A stretch of DNA of 64,000 bases, taken from positions 992,001 through 1,056,000 of the forward strand of contig JACZZP010000019.1 of NCBI GenBank assembly GCA_015183035.1, in the 5' to 3' direction. A program made the translations under genes and the position numbers. Positions 11,101-19,500 of the stretch are shown here, piece by piece. The stretch comes from Meloidogyne chitwoodi. Its lineage: Eukaryota; Nematoda; Chromadorea; Rhabditida; Meloidogynidae. A model generated the notes under the pieces. It made no database searches. It was not told the origin of the DNA and saw only the letters and a list, made by a program, of their open reading frames with translations. Every line of letters begins with the position of its first letter. Within the stretch, counting starts at the first letter, position 1.

Positions 11101-13907
11101 TGGCCACGCCTACTTTATACACGAGCTTGATCTTAACAATGGAACTTAATTGGCCACGCCCCTATACGATTAGAAAAGTTTATCTCCACTTGTACTTCAT
11201 TAATCATTTTAAAAACTCTGGAAAAGTTTTTAAATCGAAAATGGTGCGTCTCCATTCGACTTGTCAACCAACCCCACAACGTCTGGACCAATGGTTGGAT
11301 CATCATCACTTTGGGTGGAATATGGACAAGAAGATTTGCTTTGAAGCTGGTGTGTCAATTGCTAATCTACTGGATAGTGGAATCGCCGCTTTGGAGATGC
11401 ACACCGCAAAAGGAACTAATCGACTCCCCAGTGGACTGTCTGGATTCACTCAGCTTCCTGCTAACAAAGAACTAATAATGCCAGCCTGTACCGTCGAGCA
11501 ACACTATTTCAACAGCAAAGTCACATTGAACAGACCGGACCTCATCTGCGTACTGTTCGGAAATCCAATTGAATGTGAAAATCGTCATGGCATACGAGGA
11601 TTTGGTAACCGATCAAATCGACGCAGACAATGTTGGAAATATGGCGAGCGTCATTATGAAATCGTCCCTACTGAAAGACTAAAATGGATCGCCAATGGCA
11701 GTGAACTAACTACAGACAATAATTCCGGCGCCGAATATGACTTCGTACCTCATGATCAGCAACCAGATCAGTTAACTCACAACACTCGACCATTTGACGG
11801 AAGATTCAAAAATATTAGCCGAACTCGACCAAAGTCGCCCTTTGTGAATTCAGTTGACAATGGAGGATTTAAGCAGGCTCATATTAATCGCCCACGGTCG
11901 ACTCCTCATTGTAAGCAACAGTCAATTTATAAATCGACCAGGCAATATACTAGTAATCGCCCTCGGGCGACTTTTCAACAGTCAACTACGATTCGCCCGA
12001 AGGCGACTTTTCATCAGTCGACTCTTCATTATTCAACCAATAGCCAATCGCCCCGGCGGGCAAATTTTACTCACCAGCGAAAGTCGACTCTTTACTCTTC
12101 TCAGTCAAATGGACAACGCATAGCTTGTGGGCGTCTCTCTTCTATTCAGCATTGTTCTCGCCCTGGCCAGCATTCCTTCAATAATCTCTCTTCTACCCGG
12201 CAGTGTAAGAAGAAAGAAGGCGGAGAATATCTTTTGTTTTCTACAACGCCAAAAAACAAGCGCAGCACATTTTCGCCAGCAACAAGCCACTTTTATTTCA
12301 TTCTTTTGGCCTTTTATTTTTATACATCAATGGCCCAAAGTTTATCTATTCAATCAGTTCTCCGCTCGCGTGCCACACCCTCCACTTCCAATTGCTTTAA
12401 TTTTACACCATCATTTACTAATTACTCAAATCTTTTAATGGCTCAGGCAGAAATAAACTTATTATCAGACAAAGAACGACGGCAACTTAAAGCTGAACTG
12501 ATGCCGACTCCACCAGTGTGTTTAGTTTGTGATCACATGGGAAGTACTTCATCGGGACACAAACCAGGCGAGCGGGCTTGCCCGTATCATCAAAAAGGCT
12601 TCACTCGAAAAGCTTGGCGTCAAATGATTGGTTTTAACAACAAACTAGAATCACGGAGGGCAAAGGCCGCCCTATTAAGAAAATTGGCAACTACTGACCC
12701 GACAGAGACAACTAAAGTGATCACTGCCGCAGTTATTACAAAAGCAGCACCATCAGCGGAGGTCATTGAACCTCCGGTTATTGATAATTCAGGTTTGGCG
12801 CCAATATCGCCTACTCCATTAACGACACCACCACCTCCAACTGCTGCATTATTAATAAATACTACTACATTAGAATCGCCTGATTCGCCAATAACGTCTG
12901 ATTCTAACTACAAAATTCCTAAAATTAAAAGGATTCCAATTAAACCACAAATAGTGGATGGACTTGTGCCGCTAATTATTGATCCACGTTATGATCCAAA
13001 ACTACCTCCAATTAAACTACAAAATAATTTTAAACTGCCGGAATTTGGACAGGTAACACGTGCAGAACTACAAGCAAAAAGACTTAAACAACGTGCAATT
13101 GACAATGCTAAAAAATTAACCTACACAGAGAAATTGGCTATTCGACAACAGCAGCAAGCTTCGGCTGAAACAACTAATAAACTTAAATTCGTAGAACGCC
13201 AGCTTTGTGGGCTTCCGATTTCTCGTCCTCTGGCCAATGACTACATCAGTATGTTGGACCCAGATTCGGCAAGATACGGAGGCGATAAAATCACTAAGAA
13301 GATGTTACAAGATATTGAAGCACAACGACCTGTGGTGTTTGACCAGTGGAAAAAGGTTTTAAAGGAGCGTGTTGGTAAAATGCAGTCTCATTTGTTGTTA
13401 CGTTCCGGTTCAAAGACCCATCAACAACAGGCTTCGCAGTACACGCAAAATGTTCACCCCAACACCTTCAAAATCGTGTGTGAAGTTTTCGAGAGCAACA
13501 AGGAGAAACAACGTAAAGAAAATAAAGACGACGAACCACGTCCTCCGCATCGTGTTTGGTCGGCAGAAGAAGTAAAAGCTTTTTTAGAACTACCGGTACA
13601 GCCAGAATCATCAACAACAACCAAAGCATTTATTCGCCGTGGCAGTCAGTTCTTAGAGGCTTCGCATGGACCTTCTAAAAAAATAGCAAACGTGATCATA
13701 GATGAGCAATTACTCACGGATAATGTTTACACCATTCTGAATGATCGTCGTAAACGATGTAAATTGTCACCCACGTCTCTCACATTGCTTAACGGGTTCA
13801 AAACGTCGATCAAAGGTGCTCAACAATTTCAGAAGTTATTAGCAGATCGTCCAAGCTTCTCACGTGTGGCTGCAGAACCAGATGGTGAAGAAACAGAAGA
13901 GAAATAG
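5148..13907 (+). CDS. pol: Pol-Env-extension polyprotein reading frame, BEL/Pao element
   Basis: 2919 aa uninterrupted. Order by residue: reverse transcriptase (VIDAS at 78-82; palm motif LYVDN near 199-203, Asn in the usual second Asp place, possibly normal for nematode BEL); RNase H (VFADAS near 364, LWSDSQIALAWL near 445); integrase zinc domain (H-x-H-like HERLLHMG to CPKC, ~661-703); integrase core with DDE residues in CDYLGP (~732), SDNGRQF (~794) and YERLVG (~845); a DUF5641-like tail with LYPLE at about residues 1033-1037. Envelope-like domains follow (~1100-1860), then about 1060 residues without assigned function. The frame is open from 5082, so residue 1 is only nominal. Env and extension products would normally need splicing or proteolysis. 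Confidence 0.9.
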   Translation: MALGRFQPALTSNFRMAYSRLASVLRNLQARPDLLAQYNDVFKDQVSRGMLEPAERNPEGTECFLPHHPVITHKLRIVIDASAHSRGQLSLNDCLYRGPVLLPDLVGVLLRFRLPAIALVGDLEKAFMSIYLEPGIDREVCKLLWLKDINKPLSFDNLLIRRYAVVGFGVISSPFILAAVVRHHLRTCGPFAESLIDNLYVDNQFLACDSPEQAINQYFQVKAIYQKAGMNIREFISNSSEVNNQLPVEDKLEGQINKFLGLKWDTKRDNFVFEFPKLPSGQLTRRIVFSVVHSIFDPAGLISPCLLQAKIFAQGLWHESITWDTPLSEEYAVEWDSITAAWTNQTLYVPRRCTQGTDRMVQLHVFADASTAAFATTVYLRTEYGDSVHSQLVFSKGRLCPKAAGKSLTVPRLELLALLIAVRAKTFVKEQLHGLVSECHLWSDSQIALAWLQSKEIQPVFVQRRLKEIRQHTDCTFHYVRTAANPADISTRGLTPKELENSQLWWEGPEWLVLSPGEWPEELTFHVAPDADSSSQERETSTTGAFVVTQTQRNTSIIDLSRHSTLDKAIRVTAYVLRFLGRINKKGLFTASDLEKARWLLIKQAQNQFMDQLVNLKMYTDEQGICRLKTRIINHEGDPDLINPIILPQGAELTLLVARQIHERLLHMGVDWTLGEFLRTYWTPHVRRIIKKVIRTCPKCSRMCSYPYAQPDMPPLPADRVNRLRPFSSVGCDYLGPSRAKLGKEYVKVWIVLFTCLATRAVYLEPTMDLTAASFTNILRRMISRRGCPSKIISDNGRQFVLANKALLRLCPPSMDQDVNSNKLCLKGIQWLFIPQLSPWMGGFYERLVGIVKNCFMRTLGRRLLSYDELSTFTAEVEALLNHRPLANVSEELDAPKSLRPIDLIQPGALVDLAVAQVDYNEHDRKAPPEDKLIAWWKGTQEAVEQFWDRWLTEYLTMLRERSAWKHKGPRLKSLRPPSIGEVVLIGDDLHPRNVWQLARVTELNGSPPNVRSVKLLLPNGHITTRPVSKLYPLECSNDAQPIQESLTGQEPDSGSILRQPGDPALEIEQPEELEQCTLTPQAKQIKKTWNLRPHAKNNTSLIAITKWILTVIYMFALFTPVSTLVDCSKCLLSCSKKGITISTPQEITKMEICCEGDCLIRQASQNVTYELPQEVLLHDYSCKSYFWTTTSETCTVHTTCPAIGDCSLIDCLFCIDHVANPTCSPRWAAFLTGIVMSLTLCLCGCLLCFLRIVSFNVRTCMSIFYCIIGCGTLCTRRTKHQALELARTTGIAHKARHMRQQVGTISRNLQQTGQEWRRAHLDRILGRRPRSSNWIPLIVLLSLITRADSSNTVAVTTKSENCRRGQTGITCVLNQATTLTLLPKGQSTTLLLRNEHGIALGALTIIVDALTMDCVQKSEGWFRSYTMEVLAVKRCPTSGSCKENYCENVRAETVIPELREVNSLPGTSRCVPSSSFWFQGCALPTSACLFYRYFARPSTGNTFELITCPTWEFNIHASLQLEVSGRKPIQDSTVLHPGMTFHWNNVSITPIAVAVPPAPVLNRQFITDGMGVAMIEDLPRDLHCSTESDARLFNCTISSSVCVDCIEDHSSGAASCSCRDLNIERILHDSSVRLPLNVARLQVRNDQKRVYADYGYSPLQLHVQMKHLELLLEFQEAHCIIQPHNLTGCYKCESGAQLQFTCTTDQGTALANIECADGTVFSARCSPNGTHGKENLPFDQFQIRTTCRVDCPAGETHFELIGNLYYVPIKRRFQHGYRDSESLDIPAGNWWDVGFDPRALASLLTSFSSITSLLLALIIGIGLIYLFIRLDPIFRVWKTTARLVMLSTITLFFFKAPGGSYGHENEKFEKVSTFDLESKVSTFDLESRVSTFDLESRVSTFDLESRVSILTPSLGSRLLTPSLGSRLLTTSLRWFRPSVSSLGITKLKLQVFSSCTTLPSITSTSDIELNTILDISPLTHSNGMATPTLYTSLILTMELNWPRPYTIRKVYLHLYFINHFKNSGKVFKSKMVRLHSTCQPTPQRLDQWLDHHHFGWNMDKKICFEAGVSIANLLDSGIAALEMHTAKGTNRLPSGLSGFTQLPANKELIMPACTVEQHYFNSKVTLNRPDLICVLFGNPIECENRHGIRGFGNRSNRRRQCWKYGERHYEIVPTERLKWIANGSELTTDNNSGAEYDFVPHDQQPDQLTHNTRPFDGRFKNISRTRPKSPFVNSVDNGGFKQAHINRPRSTPHCKQQSIYKSTRQYTSNRPRATFQQSTTIRPKATFHQSTLHYSTNSQSPRRANFTHQRKSTLYSSQSNGQRIACGRLSSIQHCSRPGQHSFNNLSSTRQCKKKEGGEYLLFSTTPKNKRSTFSPATSHFYFILLAFYFYTSMAQSLSIQSVLRSRATPSTSNCFNFTPSFTNYSNLLMAQAEINLLSDKERRQLKAELMPTPPVCLVCDHMGSTSSGHKPGERACPYHQKGFTRKAWRQMIGFNNKLESRRAKAALLRKLATTDPTETTKVITAAVITKAAPSAEVIEPPVIDNSGLAPISPTPLTTPPPPTAALLINTTTLESPDSPITSDSNYKIPKIKRIPIKPQIVDGLVPLIIDPRYDPKLPPIKLQNNFKLPEFGQVTRAELQAKRLKQRAIDNAKKLTYTEKLAIRQQQQASAETTNKLKFVERQLCGLPISRPLANDYISMLDPDSARYGGDKITKKMLQDIEAQRPVVFDQWKKVLKERVGKMQSHLLLRSGSKTHQQQASQYTQNVHPNTFKIVCEVFESNKEKQRKENKDDEPRPPHRVWSAEEVKAFLELPVQPESSTTTKAFIRRGSQFLEASHGPSKKIANVIIDEQLLTDNVYTILNDRRKRCKLSPTSLTLLNGFKTSIKGAQQFQKLLADRPSFSRVAAEPDGEETEEK
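8449..10740 (+). other. env: Envelope-like region with phlebovirus-type glycoprotein features
   Basis: This lies inside the pol frame. It begins with a hydrophobic, signal-like stretch (WILTVIYMFALF, ~residue 1106), followed by a cysteine-rich ectodomain segment, a membrane segment near 1228-1256, a second hydrophobic leader near 1335-1348, and a long Cys-rich ectodomain. That ectodomain resembles the phlebovirus G2/Gc-like fusion proteins captured by nematode BEL elements such as Cer7 (GCALPTSACLFYRYF near 1483). A final membrane anchor (~1800-1831) is followed by a short tail. Many N-x-S/T sites are present. Known for the family: such envelopes are class II fusogens of bunyavirus origin. 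Inferred: surface glycoprotein precursor with two chains. No internal stop or frameshift was seen in this region. Confidence 0.8.
10756..10960 (+). repeat. 27-bp coding minisatellite after the envelope anchor
   Basis: Units of about 27 bp, GTCTCGACTTTTGACCTCGA plus 7 bases, repeat about seven times with decay to the right. The 27-bp period keeps the frame and encodes VSTFDLESR repeats. It lies directly after the envelope membrane anchor. Confidence 0.9.
11243..12290 (+). other. Post-envelope extension, segment 1, unknown function
   Basis: Part of the same open frame, with an internal ATG at 11243. About 200 residues look protein-like, with HHHFGWNMDKKICFEAG, several Cys residues and YERHY-type aromatic patches. 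A low-complexity part follows (11780-12110), rich in R, P, S and N, whose DNA is full of GTCGACT and GGGCGACT motifs like those in the LTR. No domain was recognised. BEL/Pao elements normally end soon after the envelope, so this is extra material. Confidence 0.55.
12438..13907 (+). CDS. Post-envelope extension, segment 2: possible separate 489-aa protein
   Basis: An in-frame ATG at 12438 (TTTTAATGGCTCAGG) opens 489 residues to the TAG at 13905-13907. The sequence has a short Cys/His cluster, CLVCDHMG...ACPYH at about residues 30-54, that could bind zinc. A proline-rich linker with KIPKIKRIPIKP follows, then a basic, helical C-terminal half (LTYTEKLAIRQQQ, QLCGLPISRPLAND). It has the look of a real gene product rather than filler, and may be an accessory protein from a subgenomic mRNA or a captured host gene. 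No family recognised. Confidence 0.55.
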   Translation: MAQAEINLLSDKERRQLKAELMPTPPVCLVCDHMGSTSSGHKPGERACPYHQKGFTRKAWRQMIGFNNKLESRRAKAALLRKLATTDPTETTKVITAAVITKAAPSAEVIEPPVIDNSGLAPISPTPLTTPPPPTAALLINTTTLESPDSPITSDSNYKIPKIKRIPIKPQIVDGLVPLIIDPRYDPKLPPIKLQNNFKLPEFGQVTRAELQAKRLKQRAIDNAKKLTYTEKLAIRQQQQASAETTNKLKFVERQLCGLPISRPLANDYISMLDPDSARYGGDKITKKMLQDIEAQRPVVFDQWKKVLKERVGKMQSHLLLRSGSKTHQQQASQYTQNVHPNTFKIVCEVFESNKEKQRKENKDDEPRPPHRVWSAEEVKAFLELPVQPESSTTTKAFIRRGSQFLEASHGPSKKIANVIIDEQLLTDNVYTILNDRRKRCKLSPTSLTLLNGFKTSIKGAQQFQKLLADRPSFSRVAAEPDGEETEEK

Positions 13908-13940
13908 AATTGGCTAAATAGCCAACTTCCTGGGCGGGAC
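13885..13940 (+). promoter_or_regulatory. Probable plus-strand priming region before the 3' LTR
   Basis: A purine-rich run GATGGTGAAGAAACAGAAGA overlaps the end of the reading frame, and GGGCGGGAC sits against the LTR. Which is the true polypurine tract is not settled. A small hairpin TTGGCTAAATAGCCAA lies between. Confidence 0.45.
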
Positions 13941-14673
13941 TGTCGCCAATGGCGACCCTTTCTTTTGTCGTATTGTCCTATTTCATTTTGTCCCTGTTTT
14001 TAAATGTCCCTTTTTAATTACTACGCCTATTTTCTCTTTTAGCCGGCTGGTTTAAGTAAGACACGCCCACACGTCAGCCGGTATTTAAGCATTTATTTTT
14101 CCCCCATTTTTATGTATTCCGTTGTATTCCACCATTGTTGACCTCACACTGTCCATTAATTATATTTGTGCTCCTATTATTTTTATTTTTGTGCTTTATT
14201 ATAATATTTGGATAAAATAAATATTTTTCTTCGTTCTTCTTTATTCTTTTGGTTGATTAAGGACTTGTCCTCTCCGGTCGATTGGCAACAGTCGACTCAG
14301 CAATCGTCTCAACAAAGTCAACTAAAATTAGTTGACTATCGCTCTTCTCTTCAATCGACTCTCCTCTCCCGTCGATTAACAACAATAAAGGCGACTATTT
14401 ACTATCGCCTTTCGCCCGGTCGACTCTTTTCAAAATCGACCAAGAACAACAAAGTCGACTATTTCATAGTCGACTATTAACAACAGAGTCGACTCTTACA
14501 GTCGATTATTTCATAGTCGACTCTTCGAGTTGACTCAACAACATTAGTTGACCAGTCGACTCTTCACAGTCGACTGTCAATTACACCCCATCTTTTGTGC
14601 CCGCAGGAAGAAGGACTACGCGTGGCTAGCCTATTTGAGGCTTGTGTTCTTCCCCAATTTTCCTGCGCCCACA
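13941..14673 (+). repeat. 3' LTR of the BEL/Pao element
   Basis: 733 bp, TG...CA, matching 1947-2679 with no difference noticed by eye. It is followed by the target repeat AATAT at 14674-14678. Confidence 0.95.
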
Positions 14674-15220
14674 AATATTAAAAAATAAACAACTGCCGTT
14701 CTTAGTTCGTGGAGTGATTTGTCTGGTTTATTCCAATAACGAGAGAAGCTCCAACCTACTAAATAGTTGATATTTCTTAAGGACAAATATTACGTGGGAG
14801 TGGAAATTTTTGGCCAAACCAGCACTCTTCATTCAATCAACAGCCTAACTTTTCCCTAGCGAAGGAGCATTTACCAAGAATGTCTTCATTAATGAGAACT
14901 TTTATTATTTTAATGTTTAAATTTAAAAATATTGACCTTTAGATTTGATCCCACCCCCTTACTATTTAAAAAGAAAAAATTCTATTGTCATTCATTCATT
15001 TTTTTTATATAGATAAAATATTAAAAGGTTTAAATTGTTTGGAGTTTCAACATCCCGGTAAATAATTTAATTTTCAAGTTCCCGTTCCCCTTTCAAAATT
15101 TTTTCAAAATGCCGGGATGTATCCTACATACGCTCTTTAATTTCTCTGATAAATCTGTGCTCGTTAACGTAGACCTAGGACATAAAAAAGTATCAAAATT
15201 TGAACAAAGTTAACTCATTC

Positions 15221-15421
15221 GGCTCCCAGAAAATTGGGCAGTGGAGAAACAGTACAAAAACTTGCAAGAAAATACAAAAATACATGAAAAATACAAAAAC
15301 ACTTTAAAATGTGTTACTGATGTATTTGTGTTTTTATGTATTTTGTTTGTATTTTTCATGTATTTTTGTAGTTTCTTGCAAGTTTTTGTACTGTTTCTTC
15401 ACTGCCCTATTTTCCTAGCAC
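15221..15421. repeat. Foldback (MITE-like) element, GGGCAGT family, copy 1
   Basis: Arms run AAATTGGGCAGTGGAGAAAC... inward and return as GTTTCTTCACTGCCCTATTT. The left end begins GGCTCCCAGAAAAT and the right end reads TTTTCCTAGCAC. ATACAAAAATACATGAAAA simple repeats fill the arms. Confidence 0.8.
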
Positions 15422-15702
15422 ACTCCTCTCTAGGTACATAATTCCAAAAACAATATTAATTTTCAAAAAATCAAAATAAATTAAAATTTTAATTTAATTT
15501 TATTAGTCCCATCATGGAACTCTAAAGGACACAGAACAAAATCAATAGGTAATCGATGCTCACTAAATAAAGAGTCTGATGATATTCCTGAAAATTACTG
15601 AGGAATGAATGCGAATTTTTAAAAAAAGTTTAAATGAATTATTTATCGAAAAATTTATATATTTTTTTCATTATTATTTAAAAAATGGCCCTGATCAAAA
15701 TT

Positions 15703-15989
15703 GTGCTAGGAAAGTGGGGCAGTGGTAAATGGGGCAGAAGAAACTACAAAAACTTGCAATAAAATACTAAAATACATGAAAAATACAAAAATACAGGAAA
15801 AATACAAAAATACTGGAAAAATACAAAATTACTTGAAAATACAAAAATACATGAAAAATACAAAAATACTTGAAAATACAAAAATACATGAAAAATACAA
15901 AAATCTTTTTTTGTATTTTTTATTTTCTTGCAAGTTTTTGTACTGTTTCTTCACTGCCCAATATTCTACTGCCCCATTTTCCGGAAGCC
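15703..15989. repeat. Foldback (MITE-like) element, GGGCAGT family, copy 2
   Basis: It begins GTGCTAGGAAAGTGGGGCAG, the reverse complement of the right end of copy 1, and ends CTGCCCCATTTTCCGGAAGC. The arms carry the same AAAAACTTGCAA and ATACAAAAATAC blocks. Confidence 0.8.
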
Positions 15990-16598
15990 ATCAAAATTTA
16001 TTTAAAAAACATCCTCTTGACCGCTTTAAAAAAACATTAAAAATATTTTTTATTTTTTATCGTTTATTTTTTTAATTTATTGGATAAAATTTTGGGTAAT
16101 TTTTTTTTTGTTTTTTATTTTTTTTAAAAAATTAAAAAAATATTAAAATAATTATTAATTTTTTTTGAATTTACACTCATGGTTTACCAGCTTTGTGAAT
16201 AAAAACAAAATTATCTAATTATTTTTAAAAATAATTTTAAAATTAATTTTTTAAAATATTTAATTTGTTTTTATAAAATTAATTTGTAAAAAATTAATTT
16301 TATAAAAAAATTATTAAATTTTTTTTTGATAAAATTCATTATAGGAATGTTCATCTCACCCATTTTCTTATCAATTTTTTCAAATTTATTTATATTTAAA
16401 ATTATATTAAATATACAAATAATTGTATAATTATTATGAGGTCAACCCTGTTGTTCAACATCCTCTGTTTGTTTATTTGACCTATTTAATTAAATTATTT
16501 TTTAGAAAATTAGGGGGTCCTTGAGGGTATTTTTATCAATAAAAAATTTTTTTTTAAATTTTATTTTTTAAATTAATTTTAAATTAATTAAAATATAA

Positions 16599-19500
16599 AT
16601 GGGAAGCAATTTCGGCATTGAATGTAATAACAACGAAAATGAATTTACCAACAATAAATTAGAAGAATTAAAAATAAATGAAATTAAAGAAGCAGAAGAA
16701 TCACCAATTTTAACAAAATTTTCAATTTCTTCATTTAAAAATAATTTAATAAAAAATGAATCGTTTGGGTCTGACGACGACACTTTTGAAAATAATATAA
16801 ATGAAGAAAGTTAATTTTAAAATTAAAATAAATTTAAAAAAATTATTTTTTAAATTAAAGTTGCAGAAAGAAAATTGTCTCCTCGTTCAACTCTTGCACA
16901 ATTTGTAGACCCTTTATGTAATCCAAATAAACCGGTAAAAATTCAATTTTCTGATATTTCCTCTGCTGCATTTAAATTGCGTGATGGAATTATGAGAACA
17001 CACACTTTTGTTAGTTTATTTTAAATAAATTAATTCTGATTATTTCTGAAACTTTTAAATTCTGATTTTTCCGGAAACATTTAAAATTCTGATTTTTCCT
17101 GAAACTTTAAAATTCTGATTTTTCCGGAAACATTTAAAATTCTGATTTTTTCGGAAACATTTAAAATTCTGTTTATTTCCGGAACTATTTAAATTCTGAT
17201 TTTTCCGGAAATTAAAATTCTGATTTTTCCGGAAATTAAAATTCTGCTTATTTCCGGAAAAATTTGAAATTAATTCTGATTATTTCCGGAAGCTTAAAAT
17301 TAATTCATATTTTATTGTTATTTCTATGAAATAAAATCTGAAATTTATTTTAAATTAATTATTTAGAGATCTAAAAGTTTTTCAACAATGTTTGGAGTTG
17401 ATTTATTTCTTAAACGAGAATATTTACATGTTACAGGAAGTTTTAAGGAGCGTGGTGCTCGCTTTGCATTAATAAGGCTCAGTGAAGAACAAAAGTTTAA
17501 ATTAATTATTTTATTTTTTTGAATTAAAATTATTTTATTAGACGTATTGGAGTAATAGCTGCTTCTGCTGGCAATCATGCCCTAGCTTTAGCTTATCATG
17601 GGCAACAATTGGGAATCCCGGTTACGGTAGTAATGCCCGAATGTGCTCCTTTAATGAAAATAAATTCTTGCGATTCTTTTGGGGCGAAAGGTGAAAAAAT
17701 AAATTTAGTTTAGATAAACACCCCATTTATTCGCAAGAAAATATTTTATTCTTCAAGCAATTTTTGGTGTAAATTATTTTCTTGCGATTAAATGGGGTGT
17801 GTACTTAAATTAATTTTTTCAATAAAATAAATTTTTTAAAGTTATTCTTCACGGTTTAAACATACAAGATTGTAAATTACACGCCTACAAATTAGCTCAA
17901 GAAAATAAACAAAAATATATTAATGGATTTGATAACCCCGATGTTATCGCTGGACAGGGAACTATTGGATTAGAAATACTTGAAGAAGTTAAAATTTTAA
18001 AAATTAAAAAAAATTAAATTAAAAAAAGGTAAAAGATGTTGATGCAATTCTTGTACCCGTTGGTGGTGGGGGCTTAATTGCTGGCATTGCTTTAGCTGTT
18101 AAAACACTGAAACCTGAAGTTTCGATTATTGGAATGTTTGTAATTTAAAATTAAAATTTAACAAAATTAAAATGAAACTTAGAAAGTTTAGGCAACACGC
18201 CATTTATTCGCAAGAAAATAAATTCTTTTCAAGCCAATTTTTGTAAAATATTTTCTTGCGAATAAATGGGGTGTGTACCCAAATTTAATTAGTTTTTATT
18301 TTTGTTTGGTAAATGGACTCTCGTTATAAGGATACCGATACATAAAAACATTCGTAAATAAATAAGGTCACCCAGAGGTAGGTGTCCTTATAACGAGAGT
18401 TAACCAATTAAAAAATTAAAAAAAAAATTTAATTTAAAATTAGAGAGTCAGAAATTTGTCCTTCCTTTGCAAATGCATTAAATGGCACAAATAATCCATT
18501 ATTTCCTGATCAAAGTTTGGCTGATGGTCTATCAGTGCCTACAGTAGGAAACAATGCTTTGCTTATTTCTCAAGGTAGGGGACGCTTCAGAGTCAGCCGT
18601 TTCAAAGTAGTTGTTCAGAGTAAGCAAAAGGGGAGGGACGTTTCAGAGTAGACTGACTCTGAAACGGCTGACACACTGAATCGGCGAATTTGAAACGACT
18701 GACTCTGAAGCGACCTTTACCGTATCTTTAAAGGGTTAATTGACCAAATGATAACTGTTTCTGAGGGTTCTATTGCTTTGGCAATACTTAGACTTATTGA
18801 GGTAATTTTTTGATTATTTTTAAAAAATATTAAAAAATAAAGGTGGAAAAATCTGTAGTAGAAGGAGGTGGGGCTGTTGGACTTGCTGCATTTATATCTG
18901 GAAAACTTGATCATCTAAATGGCAAAAGGTAATTAATTAGAGTCTGGGGAATTTTAATTTTAACCTAATTATTCTTAAAAATTTTCTGACGGAAATTTGG
19001 TCAGTGGAACTTAAAAGGAAGTGTCGGGGCTTTGGACCAATAAACCCTATTTTTTAAATTCTAAGCAGAAATTTGGGCAGTGGAAAAATTAAAATTAATA
19101 ATGGAAAAATGAGCATCTTTTGGTCTCTATTTTCAATTAAACTTTTAAATTTATTGAGATTAATATTTTTGGTTTTTAGAGTAGTAGCTATATTGACAGG
19201 TGGTAACATTGACACTACAGTACTTGGTAAATAAATAATAAAATTTAATTTTTTTAATTTAATTAATTTGACATGCGGAACTTATTTATAGATATACACC
19301 CCATTTATTCGCAAAAAATATTTTACAAAACTTGAACAATAAAATATTTTCTTGCGAATAAATGGGATGTATACCTTATCTTAATAAGTTCTTAAACAAA
19401 AATACCCAAAATTTTTAAGGAAGGACAATAGAACGCGGTTTAGCTGTTGATGGCCGTTTAATTAAATTTGATGTTGTTGTGTCTGATAGACCTGGAGGTT

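Larger units (their letters stand above)
1947..14673 (+). mobile_element. BEL/Pao LTR retroelement with envelope-like region, full length
   Basis: A complete element of 12,727 bp. Two LTRs of 733 bp each (1947-2679 and 13941-14673) begin TG and end CA and look identical by eye. A 5-bp direct repeat, AATAT, flanks it at 1942-1946 and 14674-14678, as expected of BEL/Pao insertion. A primer binding site follows the left LTR. The internal region encodes gag with three zinc knuckles and an aspartic protease, then reverse transcriptase, RNase H and integrase in BEL/Pao order, an envelope-like region and a long 3' extension. Equal LTRs imply a young insertion. Gag and pol are in different frames with no classical slippery site, so present competence is uncertain. 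Confidence 0.95.
14679..16598. other. Intergenic DNA with two large foldback elements
   Basis: No gene supported. Two related foldbacks are listed separately; the rest is AT-rich. The GC-richer part at 14690-14900 was examined for small RNAs without a convincing match. Confidence 0.6.

Noticed and set aside
10711..11122. Minus-strand frames of repeated SKVETRDSR peptides
   Set aside because: They are antisense readings of the 27-bp minisatellite in the retroelement frame.
14690..14900. GC-richer stretch with AAATTTTTGG and AAGGAGCATTTACC, slightly like U5 snRNA or an Sm-class RNA
   Set aside because: The U5 loop and stem order are absent and the motifs are in the wrong order; not enough to call an RNA gene.
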